Notes: generated by a model from the letters alone, not told the origin. DNA of 64,000 nt from Candidatus Obscuribacter sp. (GCA_021772095.1 JADYXR010000033.1:1-64000), one strand, 5' to 3'; counted from the stretch's first letter, positions 1-9,183 are shown. Translations and numbers: made by a program.

Positions 1-36
1 AACTGAGAATTTGGATTAAATGTTCCGGCTGACAAG

Positions 37-91
37 TGGCAAACTTTTCGGCTGCCATTCTTGCCAAACTGGCACACTTTTAGTTTGCCAG
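37..91. repeat. Cluster of small inverted repeats in a gene-free stretch (1-407)
   Basis: TGGCA (37-41) can pair with TGCCA (53-57), and CTGGCA (69-74) with TGCCAG (86-91). The motifs GGCAAACTTTT and GGCACACTTTT recur inside. I find no supported gene between position 1 and the end of msrB at 408. The stems are short and the role is unknown; a 3' untranslated region or a REP-like element is possible. Confidence 0.3.
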
Positions 92-407
92 AAACAGTTC
101 GCTTTGTGAAACGAGGAGAATTTACCTCGAAGTCGAACTATCTTTTTTGACTCAGTCAAAGTTACCGGCATTGTTATTGCCTCCGCTGCGCCGCATCAGA
201 TACGGCCACGAGTTCGAACGGAATGATCGACTGCTGTGGCGGTTGGTGCGGTTTGGTTAAGTTGTTTGGTCTAGTAAGTTCGACTATTATCAAAAAATCG
301 CAGCATCAATCACATGGGGTTTCCCCCAAACCAATCCAAGCCGAAATCAGGTCGTAGGCTTTCCAGCGTCTCGTGAATCAGACCGTAGAGTTTCCAGCGA
401 CTGCGTT

Positions 408-848
408 CTAAGCGTCGCCTTCGAACTTTAATGACGCCGAGTTGATGCAGTACCGCAACCCAGTCGGATTCGGTCCGTCTTCGAAAACATGCCCGAGATG
501 CGCATCGCATTGAGCACAATGCACTTCCACTCGTTTCATAAATAGAGCACGATCTTCTTCTGTTTCGACAGCATCCGGATTAATAGGCTGGTAGTAACTC
601 GGCCAGCCTGAGCCCGAATCGAATTTAGTGTCGGAATGGAAAAGTTCTTTGTCACAGCATACGCAAAGGTAGCGACCTTTATCTTTCGAATCCCAATATT
701 TCCCGGTGAAGGCACGCTCGGTGCCCTTCTCGCGAGTGACACGATATTGGTCGTCATTAAGCTGTTTTTGCCATTCTTCTTTAGATTTGACGATCTTTTT
801 GTTGGTTTCGTTGGTCATAATTTTTAAACCACATAGCTCACAAGACAT
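408..848 (-). CDS. msrB: Peptide-methionine (R)-S-oxide reductase
   Basis: Reduces methionine-R-sulfoxide in proteins, repairing oxidative damage in the cytoplasm. The 146-residue product has the MsrB core: EQ-type N-terminal region with [21 protein letters not shown], zinc-binding Cys pairs at about C62/C65 and C111/C114, and the catalytic Cys at about 134 in RYCINSASL. The start at 848 has an AAGGTCAGG ribosome site, but its first ten residues ([10 protein letters not shown]) are unusual for the family and a second ATG at 818 would give the more typical 136 residues. It is transcribed alone, divergently from the sigma-factor operon. Family assignment is firm; the start is less certain. Confidence 0.93.
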   Translation of the reverse strand: MSCELCGLKIMTNETNKKIVKSKEEWQKQLNDDQYRVTREKGTERAFTGKYWDSKDKGRYLCVCCDKELFHSDTKFDSGSGWPSYYQPINPDAVETEEDRALFMKRVEVHCAQCDAHLGHVFEDGPNPTGLRYCINSASLKFEGDA

Positions 849-987
849 ACCTGACCTTGTTTTTATAGCACGTAGATAGCGCCGGCATAAAATCGGACAG
901 CTTTGCGCAACTTTTCAATAAGCGCCGTGTAATAGCAACGAAGGGAGTTGGCGGACCGTTTAGGAAAACCGACATGGAGTGGATAGT

Positions 988-1494
988 ATGAAAATGAGTA
1001 AGGCGAACAAGCCGACGTTATTGATAGTAGGATTGCTGACGGTCGTGGGGCTTTCTGTGACGCAGTTTGTGCCCGCCTGGGCAGGCAAAACCTTGACGCA
1101 AGCGCTGATTGACCCTGAGATGGAAACAGCGCTCGCCAATCGTTTCAAAAAGCGTTTCTACAACCTGATTGATGCCAATGACGAGCAGAAGTCGAAGCTC
1201 TCCAGTTTGTTCAGCAGACAACTCGATGACGCGCGACCGATTCGAGCGCAGATACGAGAAGAAGTGATGGATTTGTCGGACTTGATTGCCGACGAAAGTG
1301 CATCGGATGAAGCGATCAGGAAGCAGGTCGCGGAGATTCGTGAGCTGCGCGAGAAGATCCAGGAGAAGCGTCTAAACACGATCCTCGAAGCGCGATCCGT
1401 GCTCAGCAAGGATCAGAAGAAGATTGTTTCCAATCGACTAAAAGGAATCATGACCGGCAATCCGCGCCTGGGATGGCTGAGAGCGACCGAATAA
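988..1494 (+). CDS. Periplasmic Spy/CpxP/CnrX-like sensor protein
   Basis: A secreted, all-helical, charged protein of 168 residues. An N-terminal hydrophobic signal (about residues 8-32, ending near PAWA) is followed by long amphipathic helices with the pattern of the LTXXQ/heavy-metal-resistance family (Spy, CpxP, ZraP, CnrX), including YNLIDANDEQKSKLSSLF and the repeated REL/REK segment. ATG 988 is preferred over the GTG at 979 because GGAG at 976-979 is correctly spaced for it. The gene directly precedes an ECF sigma factor and its anti-sigma factor. In the CnrYXH system a protein of this fold is the periplasmic metal sensor, so a sensing role is a reasonable inference. The ligand is unknown. 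Confidence 0.7.
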   Translation: MKMSKANKPTLLIVGLLTVVGLSVTQFVPAWAGKTLTQALIDPEMETALANRFKKRFYNLIDANDEQKSKLSSLFSRQLDDARPIRAQIREEVMDLSDLIADESASDEAIRKQVAEIRELREKIQEKRLNTILEARSVLSKDQKKIVSNRLKGIMTGNPRLGWLRATE

Positions 1495-1521
1495 AACAGC
1501 TCTTTGCTGAGCGAGGTATAT

Positions 1522-2178
1522 ATGCTAGGAAGTGGCTCTTTATGGCCTCAACGCAAACTGACTCAAACCTGGACCATGGGTCAAGTGAATAATCAGAGGA
1601 ACGCGACTGAAATCACCATACTTGCCGACGCGGACCTCGTCGGCAAGACTCGCTCGGGTGATAATAAGGCGTTCGAGGTGCTGGTTCGCCGATATCAAAA
1701 ACTCGTGTACAACGTCATTTATCAAATGACGCGCAATCATGAGTCGGCATCTGATCTGACGCAAGACACTTTCCTTAAGTCTTACAGAGCGCTTCCTGGC
1801 TTTGATACCACTAAGAGTTTTAAACCATGGTTGTTGAAAATCGCAACCAATACATCGTTAAATTCGATTCGCGATCGCAAAGGACAACAATCGCTGGACG
1901 AATTACTTGAGGCAAACCCTCAGGCAGAACCCGCATCAGCACAGGATCTTGAGCAAGAGGTCGAGTGGAGAGTTTCACAACACCAGCTTTTCGAAGCGCT
2001 CGGCCAATTACCGATGCAGCAAAGAAGAGTGTTCGTTTTGCGATATCAACACGATTTGCCGTATGAGGAAATCGCCGATGTGAGCGAGCTTTCGGTGAGC
2101 TCAGTGAAGTCACTTTTGTTTCGAGCCCGAGAAAATCTGAGAAAAATTCTTTCGGAACCGGTTGTAATTTCAAAATAA
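1522..2178 (+). CDS. ECF-type RNA polymerase sigma factor
   Basis: Directs RNA polymerase to a stress regulon. Region sigma-2 is clear (FEVLVRRYQKLVYNVIYQM, then SASDLTQDTFLKSYRAL and FKPWLLKIATNTSLNSIRDR), followed by a short linker and region sigma-4 (LPMQQRRVFVLRYQHDLPYEEIA, with a helix-turn-helix ending SVSSVKSLLFRARENLRK). There is no sigma-1 or sigma-3, which is normal for ECF factors. ATG 1522 follows GAGG closely; TTG 1504 and ATG 1576 are alternatives. The gene lies 28 nt after the CnrX-like gene and 48 nt before the anti-sigma gene, so the three probably form one regulatory operon. Confidence 0.93.
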   Translation: MLGSGSLWPQRKLTQTWTMGQVNNQRNATEITILADADLVGKTRSGDNKAFEVLVRRYQKLVYNVIYQMTRNHESASDLTQDTFLKSYRALPGFDTTKSFKPWLLKIATNTSLNSIRDRKGQQSLDELLEANPQAEPASAQDLEQEVEWRVSQHQLFEALGQLPMQQRRVFVLRYQHDLPYEEIADVSELSVSSVKSLLFRARENLRKILSEPVVISK

Positions 2179-2225
2179 TTCAAAAGGCATATGTTCGAAA
2201 ACTCGCTAAATAATTGAAAGACCAG

Positions 2226-2705
2226 ATGGTGATAACGATGGATGAATCTAAACACAATAAATGCGACCAAATACGTGAGCAGCTTATAGAACTTGTAGAT
2301 CGGGAATCCATCGGCGTCACGCCCGGCAACTCGGGTATGGAAACTTTGCTTGTCGATGGAGAGTCCGCAAAAGAGCATGTCGAGAATTGTTCTGCATGCC
2401 GAATTTGGAAGGACCAAACACTGGAGATGATCGACGTAGCGCACTCGCTTCCGCAATTCGATGTTTCCGAGAGCCTGACGCAAAGCATCTTACGCGGAGT
2501 AGAGCAAGAAGATCGAGTCAAACAACATCGCTTGGCCTGGGTAGTTTATGGTTCTGCTCTTTCGCTTTTCCTCTACGTATTACTCTTCGGAGACGCTTAT
2601 GAATCAGTCTGGGGCATAGGGTCGTGGATCGTGGGATTGGGGACGATGATCGTTCTAAAAATGATCGTCACTGAACATCCCAAGAAAGAAAGACAGGTGA
2701 TATGA
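2226..2705 (+). CDS. Zinc-finger anti-sigma factor, membrane anchored
   Basis: Likely holds the adjacent ECF sigma factor inactive at the membrane. The N-terminal cytoplasmic part contains the ZAS motif H-x3-C-x2-C in KEHVENCSACRIW. After a linker come two membrane segments (about residues 100-120 and 125-142). The stop overlaps the ATG of the next gene by four bases (ATGA), implying translational coupling. ATG 2226 and ATG 2238 are both possible starts, with TTG 2214 further upstream. The HxxxCxxC motif directly after a sigma gene makes the assignment strong; the inducing signal cannot be read from the sequence. Confidence 0.85.
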   Translation: MVITMDESKHNKCDQIREQLIELVDRESIGVTPGNSGMETLLVDGESAKEHVENCSACRIWKDQTLEMIDVAHSLPQFDVSESLTQSILRGVEQEDRVKQHRLAWVVYGSALSLFLYVLLFGDAYESVWGIGSWIVGLGTMIVLKMIVTEHPKKERQVI

Positions 2706-3787
2706 AGCTTTCGCACAGCAAAGTGAAACGTGGTGGCGCGGCGACGAATGACGTCGCTCCTATTCCGCCGGCGGAGCTGAATGAGCGTAGTCATCAATTG
2801 ATTATGCCGGGATGTTCTGTCGCCAACTCCTTCTTTAGCGGACGTAGGAGCGACCTCATTCGTCGCCGTTACACACCATTGGCGGTGTTAGTTTCATTAC
2901 TGGTGGCAATCAATTTATTTGCAATCGAACCGGCAACCGCGCAGTTTACTGAGCAAGCTGCGGAGCAACCCGCTGAGCAAGCCGCAAGGCCGACTGAAAC
3001 GAGAAACCGGGGTGAAGTTTCCAAACCGCATGACACCACTGATAGTGCAGCGCAATTAGATAACTTTACTAGAGCGAAACAACAGGCTGCGGAAAACAAC
3101 ATCCGCGAAGGCTCCGCGGAACTGGAACGCGAGGCCTCTCTGGCAGCAGAGGTACAAGATGCGGCACGCTTCAAAAACTTTTCCCGTTTCCTGCCGCCTC
3201 AATGGCGCACAGCATTGATTCAATCTAGAAAAGCCCATAGACCAGGGCCGCTGATCGTGTTTCGCCAGTGGGCACAGGAGCGCAAGCCGTTTGGTGCCAC
3301 ACTACTATTCTGTTTGTTCTTCGGATTAATAGGCACAGCGTTTTTCCCAAGACAGATAGCCGTCGCGCAAGAGCGCTGCAGAAGCGAGTTCTGGAAGTGC
3401 CTGGGAACGTCAATCCTGATCGGCATTACTTTGCTAGTCACAGTTAGAATTTTGAATTCATTGCTGATTGCACACGCACTATCTACGGTGCTAATTGCGA
3501 TGTTACAACTCGCCATGATAGCCGGACTCAGCGTCGGTGTTGCGTTGATTGGAGAAGGTTTAACCAGAGGAAATTTGGCGAAATCAAACTACTTCCTCAC
3601 CCATCCTCGTGTAGCGACATTCACGAAGATCCTGATTGGCAGCGTCATCATCGCATTGATCGTGCAAATCCCAGGTGCCGGTTTGTTACCACGAATTGGA
3701 ATCAGAATCGCACTGTTAGTCGCGATTCTCGGTTTCGGTGGTTTGCTGAAAACTAAATTCGGGACAGAGCCCACGTCAACGCGGTGA
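2702..3787 (+). CDS. Multi-pass membrane protein of the sigma-factor operon
   Basis: Unrecognised 361-residue protein. It has a hydrophilic N-terminus, a hydrophobic segment at about residues 57-78, a charged Gln/Glu/Ala-rich coiled region to about 190, and four or five membrane segments in the C-terminal half, with FFPRQIA after the first. That C-terminal pattern resembles the membrane domain often attached to polymer-forming or bactofilin-type proteins, but this is a weak resemblance. It is translationally coupled to the anti-sigma gene (ATGA at 2702-2705), so it probably acts in the same envelope response, perhaps as a target or an accessory to signal release. Confidence 0.6.
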   Translation: MKLSHSKVKRGGAATNDVAPIPPAELNERSHQLIMPGCSVANSFFSGRRSDLIRRRYTPLAVLVSLLVAINLFAIEPATAQFTEQAAEQPAEQAARPTETRNRGEVSKPHDTTDSAAQLDNFTRAKQQAAENNIREGSAELEREASLAAEVQDAARFKNFSRFLPPQWRTALIQSRKAHRPGPLIVFRQWAQERKPFGATLLFCLFFGLIGTAFFPRQIAVAQERCRSEFWKCLGTSILIGITLLVTVRILNSLLIAHALSTVLIAMLQLAMIAGLSVGVALIGEGLTRGNLAKSNYFLTHPRVATFTKILIGSVIIALIVQIPGAGLLPRIGIRIALLVAILGFGGLLKTKFGTEPTSTR

Positions 3788-3789
3788 GG

Positions 3790-3888
3790 CTACTCTTCGA
3801 GCTGTCCGCCTAATGACGTATTGTCATTGATCCATGCTGCCGCAGCAGTCGCGACTACGATAACGGCCAGACCCATAAGGAATGACAT
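3790..3888 (-). CDS. 32-aa single-pass membrane protein
   Basis: A short ORF encoding MSFLMGLAVIVVATAAAAWI followed by a polar, acidic tail ending QLEE. It is one hydrophobic helix with the look of a small regulatory or subunit-type membrane protein. TGAGGTCC lies about seven bases before the ATG and is a good ribosome site. The stop lies 3 bp from the end of the convergent sigma-factor operon. I do not recognise a family. Start, ribosome site and composition make it a plausible gene, but its size means chance cannot be excluded. Confidence 0.5.
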   Translation of the reverse strand: MSFLMGLAVIVVATAAAAWINDNTSLGGQLEE

Positions 3889-4096
3889 AAAGGACCTCAA
3901 AACAGGGGAGTTACAGCTATTGGCTAGCTGCGGACAGTGTACAAGTTATATTGAAAAGTAGATCGTTCTATTGCCGGATTAATCATTAAACTGCAATCAG
4001 GTTGTCATCACCCTGACAGCCGTCCATATCGGAGCGAAGCCGTACAAGGTGACACGAGCCGCGATAAAATCATAAGACCGACGGAGACAAAACCGC

Positions 4097-4311
4097 ATGA
4101 AACGGGTTCTGCTATCCCTATTAGTCGCGCTCTCTTTGCCAATGGGGACTGTGGCTCAAACGTCACAGAAGCCCGATTTGCCTGCGAGCCCGATTTGCCT
4201 GCGACGACTCTCGAGGAGTTCGTCGACCGGGCTAAATCTGGACAGACTGTCCACCAGGGTCCGGAAGTAGTCGCAAGTGCTCGATCTAAACAGCAATCGA
4301 AGATGCGGTGA
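4097..4311 (+). pseudogene. Small secreted protein gene split by a 17-bp tandem duplication
   Basis: ATG 4097, preceded by GGAG, opens a signal peptide (MKRVLLSLLVALSLPMGTVA). The present frame ends at TAG 4268-4270 after 57 codons and becomes Arg/Ser-rich after the duplicated segment 4171-4204. Removing one 17-bp copy restores a 65-residue frame that continues with TTLEEFVDRAKSGQTVHQG and stops at TGA 4309-4311, just short of the convergent helicase gene. The restored tail looks like ordinary protein and the present one does not. It may be a true inactivation, a reversible switch, or an assembly error. Function unknown. Confidence 0.6.
4171..4204. repeat. 17-bp perfect tandem duplication
   Basis: GCCCGATTTGCCTGCGA occurs twice in direct succession (4171-4187 and 4188-4204). 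Seventeen is not a multiple of three, so it shifts the reading frame of the small secreted-protein gene. Slippage between the two copies would restore or break the frame. Confidence 0.95.
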
Positions 4312-7300
4312 TTAAACCTCGTCAATCGGTCGCAGCAGCGCTTCCAGATCATCTTCAGTAAAGGCTTGTCCGGTGTTTCCGCTTTCATCAAAAATGCTTC
4401 CGGCAAGCTCGCGTTTACTATCTTGAAGTGCCACCATCCGTTGCTCGATGGTGCCTTTGGCAATTAGTTTATAAACGAATACTTTTTTCGTCTGCCCAAT
4501 CCGGTGGGCGCGGTCGGTCGCTTGTTCCTCCACAGCTGGATTCCACCAGGGGTCGTAGTGAATCACAACATCGGAAGCGGTAAGATTTAAACCGGTGCCA
4601 CCAGCTTTGAGGCTGATCAGGAATATTGGAACGTCACCATTTTGAAATTGCTTCACTGGTGTGGCGCGATCTTTTGTTTCGCCTGTGAGGGTGACAAATT
4701 TCAGACCCTCGCGCTCTAGCGCGACAGCGATCAAGAACAACATGCTTGTGAATTGCGAGAACAAAAGAACTTTTCGTCCTTCTTCCGTGAGCTGAATCAG
4801 CATTTCGATCAGCATATCCAGCTTCGCACTTTTGGTAACGTTTTTGGCAGCTTCTAGCTTCACGAGCTGCGGATGACAGCAGGTTTGTCGCAATTTCAAA
4901 AGTGCGTCCAAGATCATGATGCGACTGTGTTTGAATCCCTTCTTCGCAATCTCGTCACGAACGCGTTTCGTTGTTGCCAGCCTTACCGTTTCATAAAGGT
5001 CACGTTGCTCGCCCTCCAACTCGACATGTTGAATGATGATTGTCTTATCGGGAAGTTCTGCCGCTACTTCTTTTTTCGTCCGTCGAACAATAAACGGTTT
5101 GATTCTTCGCGCTAGCTGAGCGCGTTTAGTGCGATCTCCCAACTTCTCAATCGGGTCGCGGAAGTGCTGTTTAAAAGTCGCATGATCGGATAACAAACCC
5201 GGCAGTAAAAATTGATACTGCGACCACAACTCGCCAAGGTGATTTTCAATCGGTGTGCCGGTGAGACAAAATCTGTGTTTCGCTTTTAATCGACGAGCTG
5301 CTTGCGCCAGTTTCGTTGTGTGATTTTTGATCGCTTGCGCTTCGTCAAGAACCACACCATGCCAGTTGATCGAACAGAAGGTTTCATCACGACTCAATAG
5401 CGGATAGGTTGAAATAACCAGATCTGCGTCCTTCAGTTCAGAAATACGAGCGGCCCGCTCGGCACCGTGGAATGACACCACTTTCAATTGTGGTGCAAAT
5501 TTCTCCGCTTCGGAAATCCAGTTCGGCTGAACGCTGGTTGGACAAATCACCAGATATGGTGCCGTGAGAAATCCGGCTTCTTTTTCGAGACATATGTGAG
5601 CCAGGAGCTGGACGGTCTTTCCAAGTCCCATATCATCTGCGAGAATTCCACCGAATTCTTGCCTTGCCATAAATTGCAGCCAGGTCAGACCCTCTAACTG
5701 ATAAGGTCGCAGCTCAGTTCTAAAATCTTTTGGCGGCACGGCAGGCTGCAGAGTTTTCAAAGCCCTCAACCGTTCCACCAGGTCCAGAATTTTCTTTCCT
5801 CCGATCCAGTTGGACTTCGAGAGTGTCTCATCATCAAAGATTTCGACAGCTTCAGCAAGCGGAATTTTATCGGGGTCGAGACCTTTTTCTACAAACTCTT
5901 GCACCAATTTCAAAACAGATTTGATTCGATCGAACGGCAGACTTATTAGGGTTCCATCAGGCTGCGCAGCAATAAATTTGCCGTCGTGATTGAGTGTCTC
6001 AATGGAATCACCAATCGAAGACGATCTGCGAAGGCCTTTAATCGCGGAGAGCAGCAAAGGCAAAAGCGGCACAGGCTGACCGTTCACCTCGATGTTCAAA
6101 GCCAGTGAGAACCACCAATTGCCGTCGGATTCGGCTTCAAATTGCATCGTATCGGAGTCAACTTCAATCGGGGATAGTTTCTTTTCAGTTTCTTGTGAAA
6201 TTTCCCAACCTTTCGAACGCAGCCCTTCAACGGCATCGCCATCGACTGTCGCCCAGTCGCCCATGTTTTTTGCAACATAAAACGATTGATCGACCGCGTC
6301 CTTCAACCCGAATCGGAACGCCGAGACTTTAGTGAAACCCAGCTCCGACAGCTGGTTCGGAACGTCTTTTAAAACTTCATCGTCGTAAGATTCGATGATC
6401 AGCTTTCCGGATTCATCGAAATAAGGCTCTCTCAACGCACGCGGATATTTGGTGGACACAATTGCCACGCGGACATTATCGCCTTGCTCCGCGACGATGC
6501 TTTTATCTACAGCAACATCGGCCTGACAGGTCAGATTTTGGACGGTAAAGTTGGCCACCGGTTCGATCAGAATCTTCTCGACCGCACCCGCGGCAGGCGG
6601 AGTCGGTATCATTCCGCTCAATCCCAATTGATGAAGAATGATTGGAAGATTTTTCGTTTCGCTAGTGGTCAAAGGCGGAATGGCAAAAATCGAAACGAGC
6701 ACATCTTTATCCATCTCGATTTTCACAGGACCACAGGCACCACTGGCGGTGTCTATGTACCAGGGCGCAAACCATTTCAGACAAGGATGGTTTGTTTCTC
6801 CATCTTGCGCCTCGACTGTCAGCGACCACTGTTCATGCGGCCCCTTTTCCCAGGCTACGACGCCGTCCAGCTCAGGACCTGATTTTAGCAACAGACCAGT
6901 TTCGGAATTTAAATGACAGCGGTTGGTCTCCAGAATCCGATTTAGCAATAATCGCATCATGACCGGATCGGACTCGCGGCTCAAACTCGAGGCGCCATAA
7001 AAGTAGCGCCCGCCCCTGGCGGCCACGACCTGGAAAAGTTCGAAGATATCGTAGTCTTGATCGGTTATGTACGCGGGGCGAGAACGAGAAAGAACATTCT
7101 CTATTGTTATCGCTTTTTTTGCGCCGAAGGTTCCGTCTTTCCGAATCGGCACTGACGCGAATTCAATCCTTGGAGCAAATGTTGGGCTATTCGCTTGGAT
7201 AATATAGAGAAGAGCGTTGCCTGCGCCCGACTTCCCGCGACCAGCAGACTGTTTGCGAACGTCAGCCAGACGCTGAAAGTTGGCGATCGCCATGAAACTG

Positions 7301-7740
7301 TTTTTTACTTCCGGTGCGAGTAAAGGTTCAGTGCCTCTAAACTTTGCAGGAGCACTGCTGCCGGGCTCAAACAGCGATTGACTATGATCAGCCAAGTCGG
7401 AGAGATCACCGACATCTGTTTTGTCGCTAACACCCCCGGGGTAATTTTCTTTGATTTCCTGATGTTCAATAAACGCCAGCAAGAGCGCAGCAGTATGTTT
7501 GCAGTCTTCGCCGACGGGACAAGAACAACCAGTGCTGATCAGCGAAGTACCGTCATTCTTCAGCGTCAACCGCGAACGGTAGACTTCCATGTTGGAGCCG
7601 GAGACTTCACCGAGCACATTGCCGTTGGCTGATAGTGTGTAGTGAAGAACTTTTCGCCTGCGGAAATAATCCTTCGCCTTGCTCATCGTGTACGCGTCAT
7701 AGTACGAGATCAGCTTTTGCTTTTGTTGCGCAAATGACAC
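4312..7740 (-). CDS. SWIM zinc-finger SNF2/Rad54-family helicase
   Basis: ATP-driven DNA translocase of the Swi2/Snf2 superfamily. Seen in order: SWIM zinc finger (CSCPVGEDCKH, about residues 70-82), a long unassigned N-terminal half, then the SNF2 core with Walker A DDMGLGKT (about 700), DEAQ box VVLDEAQAIKN (about 796), motif III LTGTPIENHLGELWSQ, and the C-terminal helicase lobe with GTGLNLTASDVVIHYDPWWN and QATDRAHRIGQ (about 1065-1085). GTG 7740 is chosen because GGGAG lies seven bases upstream; the upstream ATG at 7782 would add an Arg-rich piece without support. Bacterial members of this layout are common, and their partners are poorly known. It is convergent with the broken small gene. 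Confidence 0.9.
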   Translation of the reverse strand: MSFAQQKQKLISYYDAYTMSKAKDYFRRRKVLHYTLSANGNVLGEVSGSNMEVYRSRLTLKNDGTSLISTGCSCPVGEDCKHTAALLLAFIEHQEIKENYPGGVSDKTDVGDLSDLADHSQSLFEPGSSAPAKFRGTEPLLAPEVKNSFMAIANFQRLADVRKQSAGRGKSGAGNALLYIIQANSPTFAPRIEFASVPIRKDGTFGAKKAITIENVLSRSRPAYITDQDYDIFELFQVVAARGGRYFYGASSLSRESDPVMMRLLLNRILETNRCHLNSETGLLLKSGPELDGVVAWEKGPHEQWSLTVEAQDGETNHPCLKWFAPWYIDTASGACGPVKIEMDKDVLVSIFAIPPLTTSETKNLPIILHQLGLSGMIPTPPAAGAVEKILIEPVANFTVQNLTCQADVAVDKSIVAEQGDNVRVAIVSTKYPRALREPYFDESGKLIIESYDDEVLKDVPNQLSELGFTKVSAFRFGLKDAVDQSFYVAKNMGDWATVDGDAVEGLRSKGWEISQETEKKLSPIEVDSDTMQFEAESDGNWWFSLALNIEVNGQPVPLLPLLLSAIKGLRRSSSIGDSIETLNHDGKFIAAQPDGTLISLPFDRIKSVLKLVQEFVEKGLDPDKIPLAEAVEIFDDETLSKSNWIGGKKILDLVERLRALKTLQPAVPPKDFRTELRPYQLEGLTWLQFMARQEFGGILADDMGLGKTVQLLAHICLEKEAGFLTAPYLVICPTSVQPNWISEAEKFAPQLKVVSFHGAERAARISELKDADLVISTYPLLSRDETFCSINWHGVVLDEAQAIKNHTTKLAQAARRLKAKHRFCLTGTPIENHLGELWSQYQFLLPGLLSDHATFKQHFRDPIEKLGDRTKRAQLARRIKPFIVRRTKKEVAAELPDKTIIIQHVELEGEQRDLYETVRLATTKRVRDEIAKKGFKHSRIMILDALLKLRQTCCHPQLVKLEAAKNVTKSAKLDMLIEMLIQLTEEGRKVLLFSQFTSMLFLIAVALEREGLKFVTLTGETKDRATPVKQFQNGDVPIFLISLKAGGTGLNLTASDVVIHYDPWWNPAVEEQATDRAHRIGQTKKVFVYKLIAKGTIEQRMVALQDSKRELAGSIFDESGNTGQAFTEDDLEALLRPIDEV

Positions 7741-7965
7741 GGTAGCTCTCCCGAACACTCGATTGCGACGACCGAGCCACACGCGAAGTGCGGACTCGGG
7801 TCAACATAATTGTATAGTCGCAGTCGCCTAAAATGTCGAGATTCGTTTCAAATCAACTGAAAATTGCGATCAATTTCACACAGAGAACTCTCCGAACTCG
7901 CAATGCTCGAGTCTTTTGTTCAAACGGCAAGTTTCGCTGTGCGTATCGCCGCGCCCGGCTAACCC

Positions 7966-9162
7966 TCACGCCACGCGTGAGGGAAGGGAATTCTCCACCT
8001 GCAGTTGACGGCTGGCTTCCATAATTCGCTCATAGATAGAGCGAACCTTGGCAGAAATTCTGGGGTCAGAACAAGACAGTCCAACCAGATCGATCACTTC
8101 GCGTTCGCGAGCGACATCGCGTGATGGAATCTTCAGTTCTTGCTTCAGCTCGCCGACTCTGATGGCTAATGTCAGGCGCTCCTCAAGTAATGCTGCGATT
8201 TTCGAATCGGAGCGATCGATTTCGCGGCGAAGATCTTTGAGTTCTGCCATCAGTGATTCGTAGCCGTTCATTTTGTGTACGTTATTGCCGGCATTTTCTG
8301 CATCAGGTGTTTCTTGGACCGGTTTAATCAAATGCGGGCTGCACAGAGTTCTACCGACAGCGTGTGCGATTGGTTCTATGCTGCGCAAAATGTCGATCAT
8401 ATCTTGCATGGAAATCGCCTGACGAGCGTCAGAAACGGATTTCTCAGGATCTGGATGGCACTCGATCATCAGTCCATCTGCACCACAGGCAATGGCAGCT
8501 CTAGCCAGATCGGCAACCAGTTCGCGGCGACCGCAAGCATGCGATGGATCGACAAGAATAGGCAGGTGAGTCATTTCACGAAGAGCAACTACACCACCGA
8601 GGTCGAGCACGTTTCTGGTTTGATTGTCATAACTTCTGATACCGCGTTCGCACAAGATCACCTGGGTGTTGCCACCGGCAAGGATGTATTCGGCTGCGCT
8701 GACGAGTTCTTCGAGCGTTGCGGCCAATCCTCTTTTCAAAATCACAGGCTTGCGAAGTGTGCCGATGTGTTTGAGAAGTTCGAAGTTTTGCATATTACGG
8801 CTGCCGATTTGCAAAACGTCAGCTGTGTGAACAGCGATATCTGCTTGTTTTTCAGACATTACTTCAGTGATGATCGGAAGCGAATATTTTTTGGACATGT
8901 TGGAGAGAATGTTGAGACCTTCTTCACCAAGACCCTGGAATGCGTAAGGCGAAGTGCGTGGTTTGTAGCAGCCGCCGCGAATGGCGCTGACGCCTTGACC
9001 GCGCAGTGCGCTACCGACAATTTCCATTTGTTCTTCTGATTCGACAGAACATGGTCCGGCGACTATCAATAAGCTGCGTCCGCCGACCGTGATGCCATCG
9101 GCAATTTCAACGATTGTGCGTTTTTTAGTTTCGTTCTGGCTGGCTTTCATTTGGTTAGACAT
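7966..9162 (-). CDS. aroF: 3-deoxy-7-phosphoheptulonate (DAHP) synthase fused to chorismate mutase
   Basis: Catalyses the first step of the shikimate pathway (PEP plus erythrose-4-phosphate to DAHP) and, through a second domain, chorismate to prephenate. Residues about 1-265 are a type I-beta DAHP synthase: AGPCSVES, RGGCYKPRTSPYAFQGLG, QIGSRNMQNF, ILKRGL, CERGIRSY, DPSHACGRR and IECHPDPE. Residues about 300-385 are an AroQ-type chorismate mutase (LRREIDRSDSKIAALLEERL, then RVGELKQELKIPSRD). The mutase is C-terminal, opposite to the Bacillus order, and the N-terminal ferredoxin-like domain of some type I-beta enzymes is missing. Expression appears to be controlled by two tandem attenuators in the leader (9184-9528). 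Confidence 0.95.
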   Translation of the reverse strand: MSNQMKASQNETKKRTIVEIADGITVGGRSLLIVAGPCSVESEEQMEIVGSALRGQGVSAIRGGCYKPRTSPYAFQGLGEEGLNILSNMSKKYSLPIITEVMSEKQADIAVHTADVLQIGSRNMQNFELLKHIGTLRKPVILKRGLAATLEELVSAAEYILAGGNTQVILCERGIRSYDNQTRNVLDLGGVVALREMTHLPILVDPSHACGRRELVADLARAAIACGADGLMIECHPDPEKSVSDARQAISMQDMIDILRSIEPIAHAVGRTLCSPHLIKPVQETPDAENAGNNVHKMNGYESLMAELKDLRREIDRSDSKIAALLEERLTLAIRVGELKQELKIPSRDVAREREVIDLVGLSCSDPRISAKVRSIYERIMEASRQLQVENSLPSRVA

Positions 9163-9183
9163 GGTTTCAATTCCTCAAGTAAT

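Noticed and set aside
310..519. 69-codon minus-strand frame at the end of msrB
   Set aside because: It overlaps msrB in another frame, has Arg-rich composition and no ribosome site.
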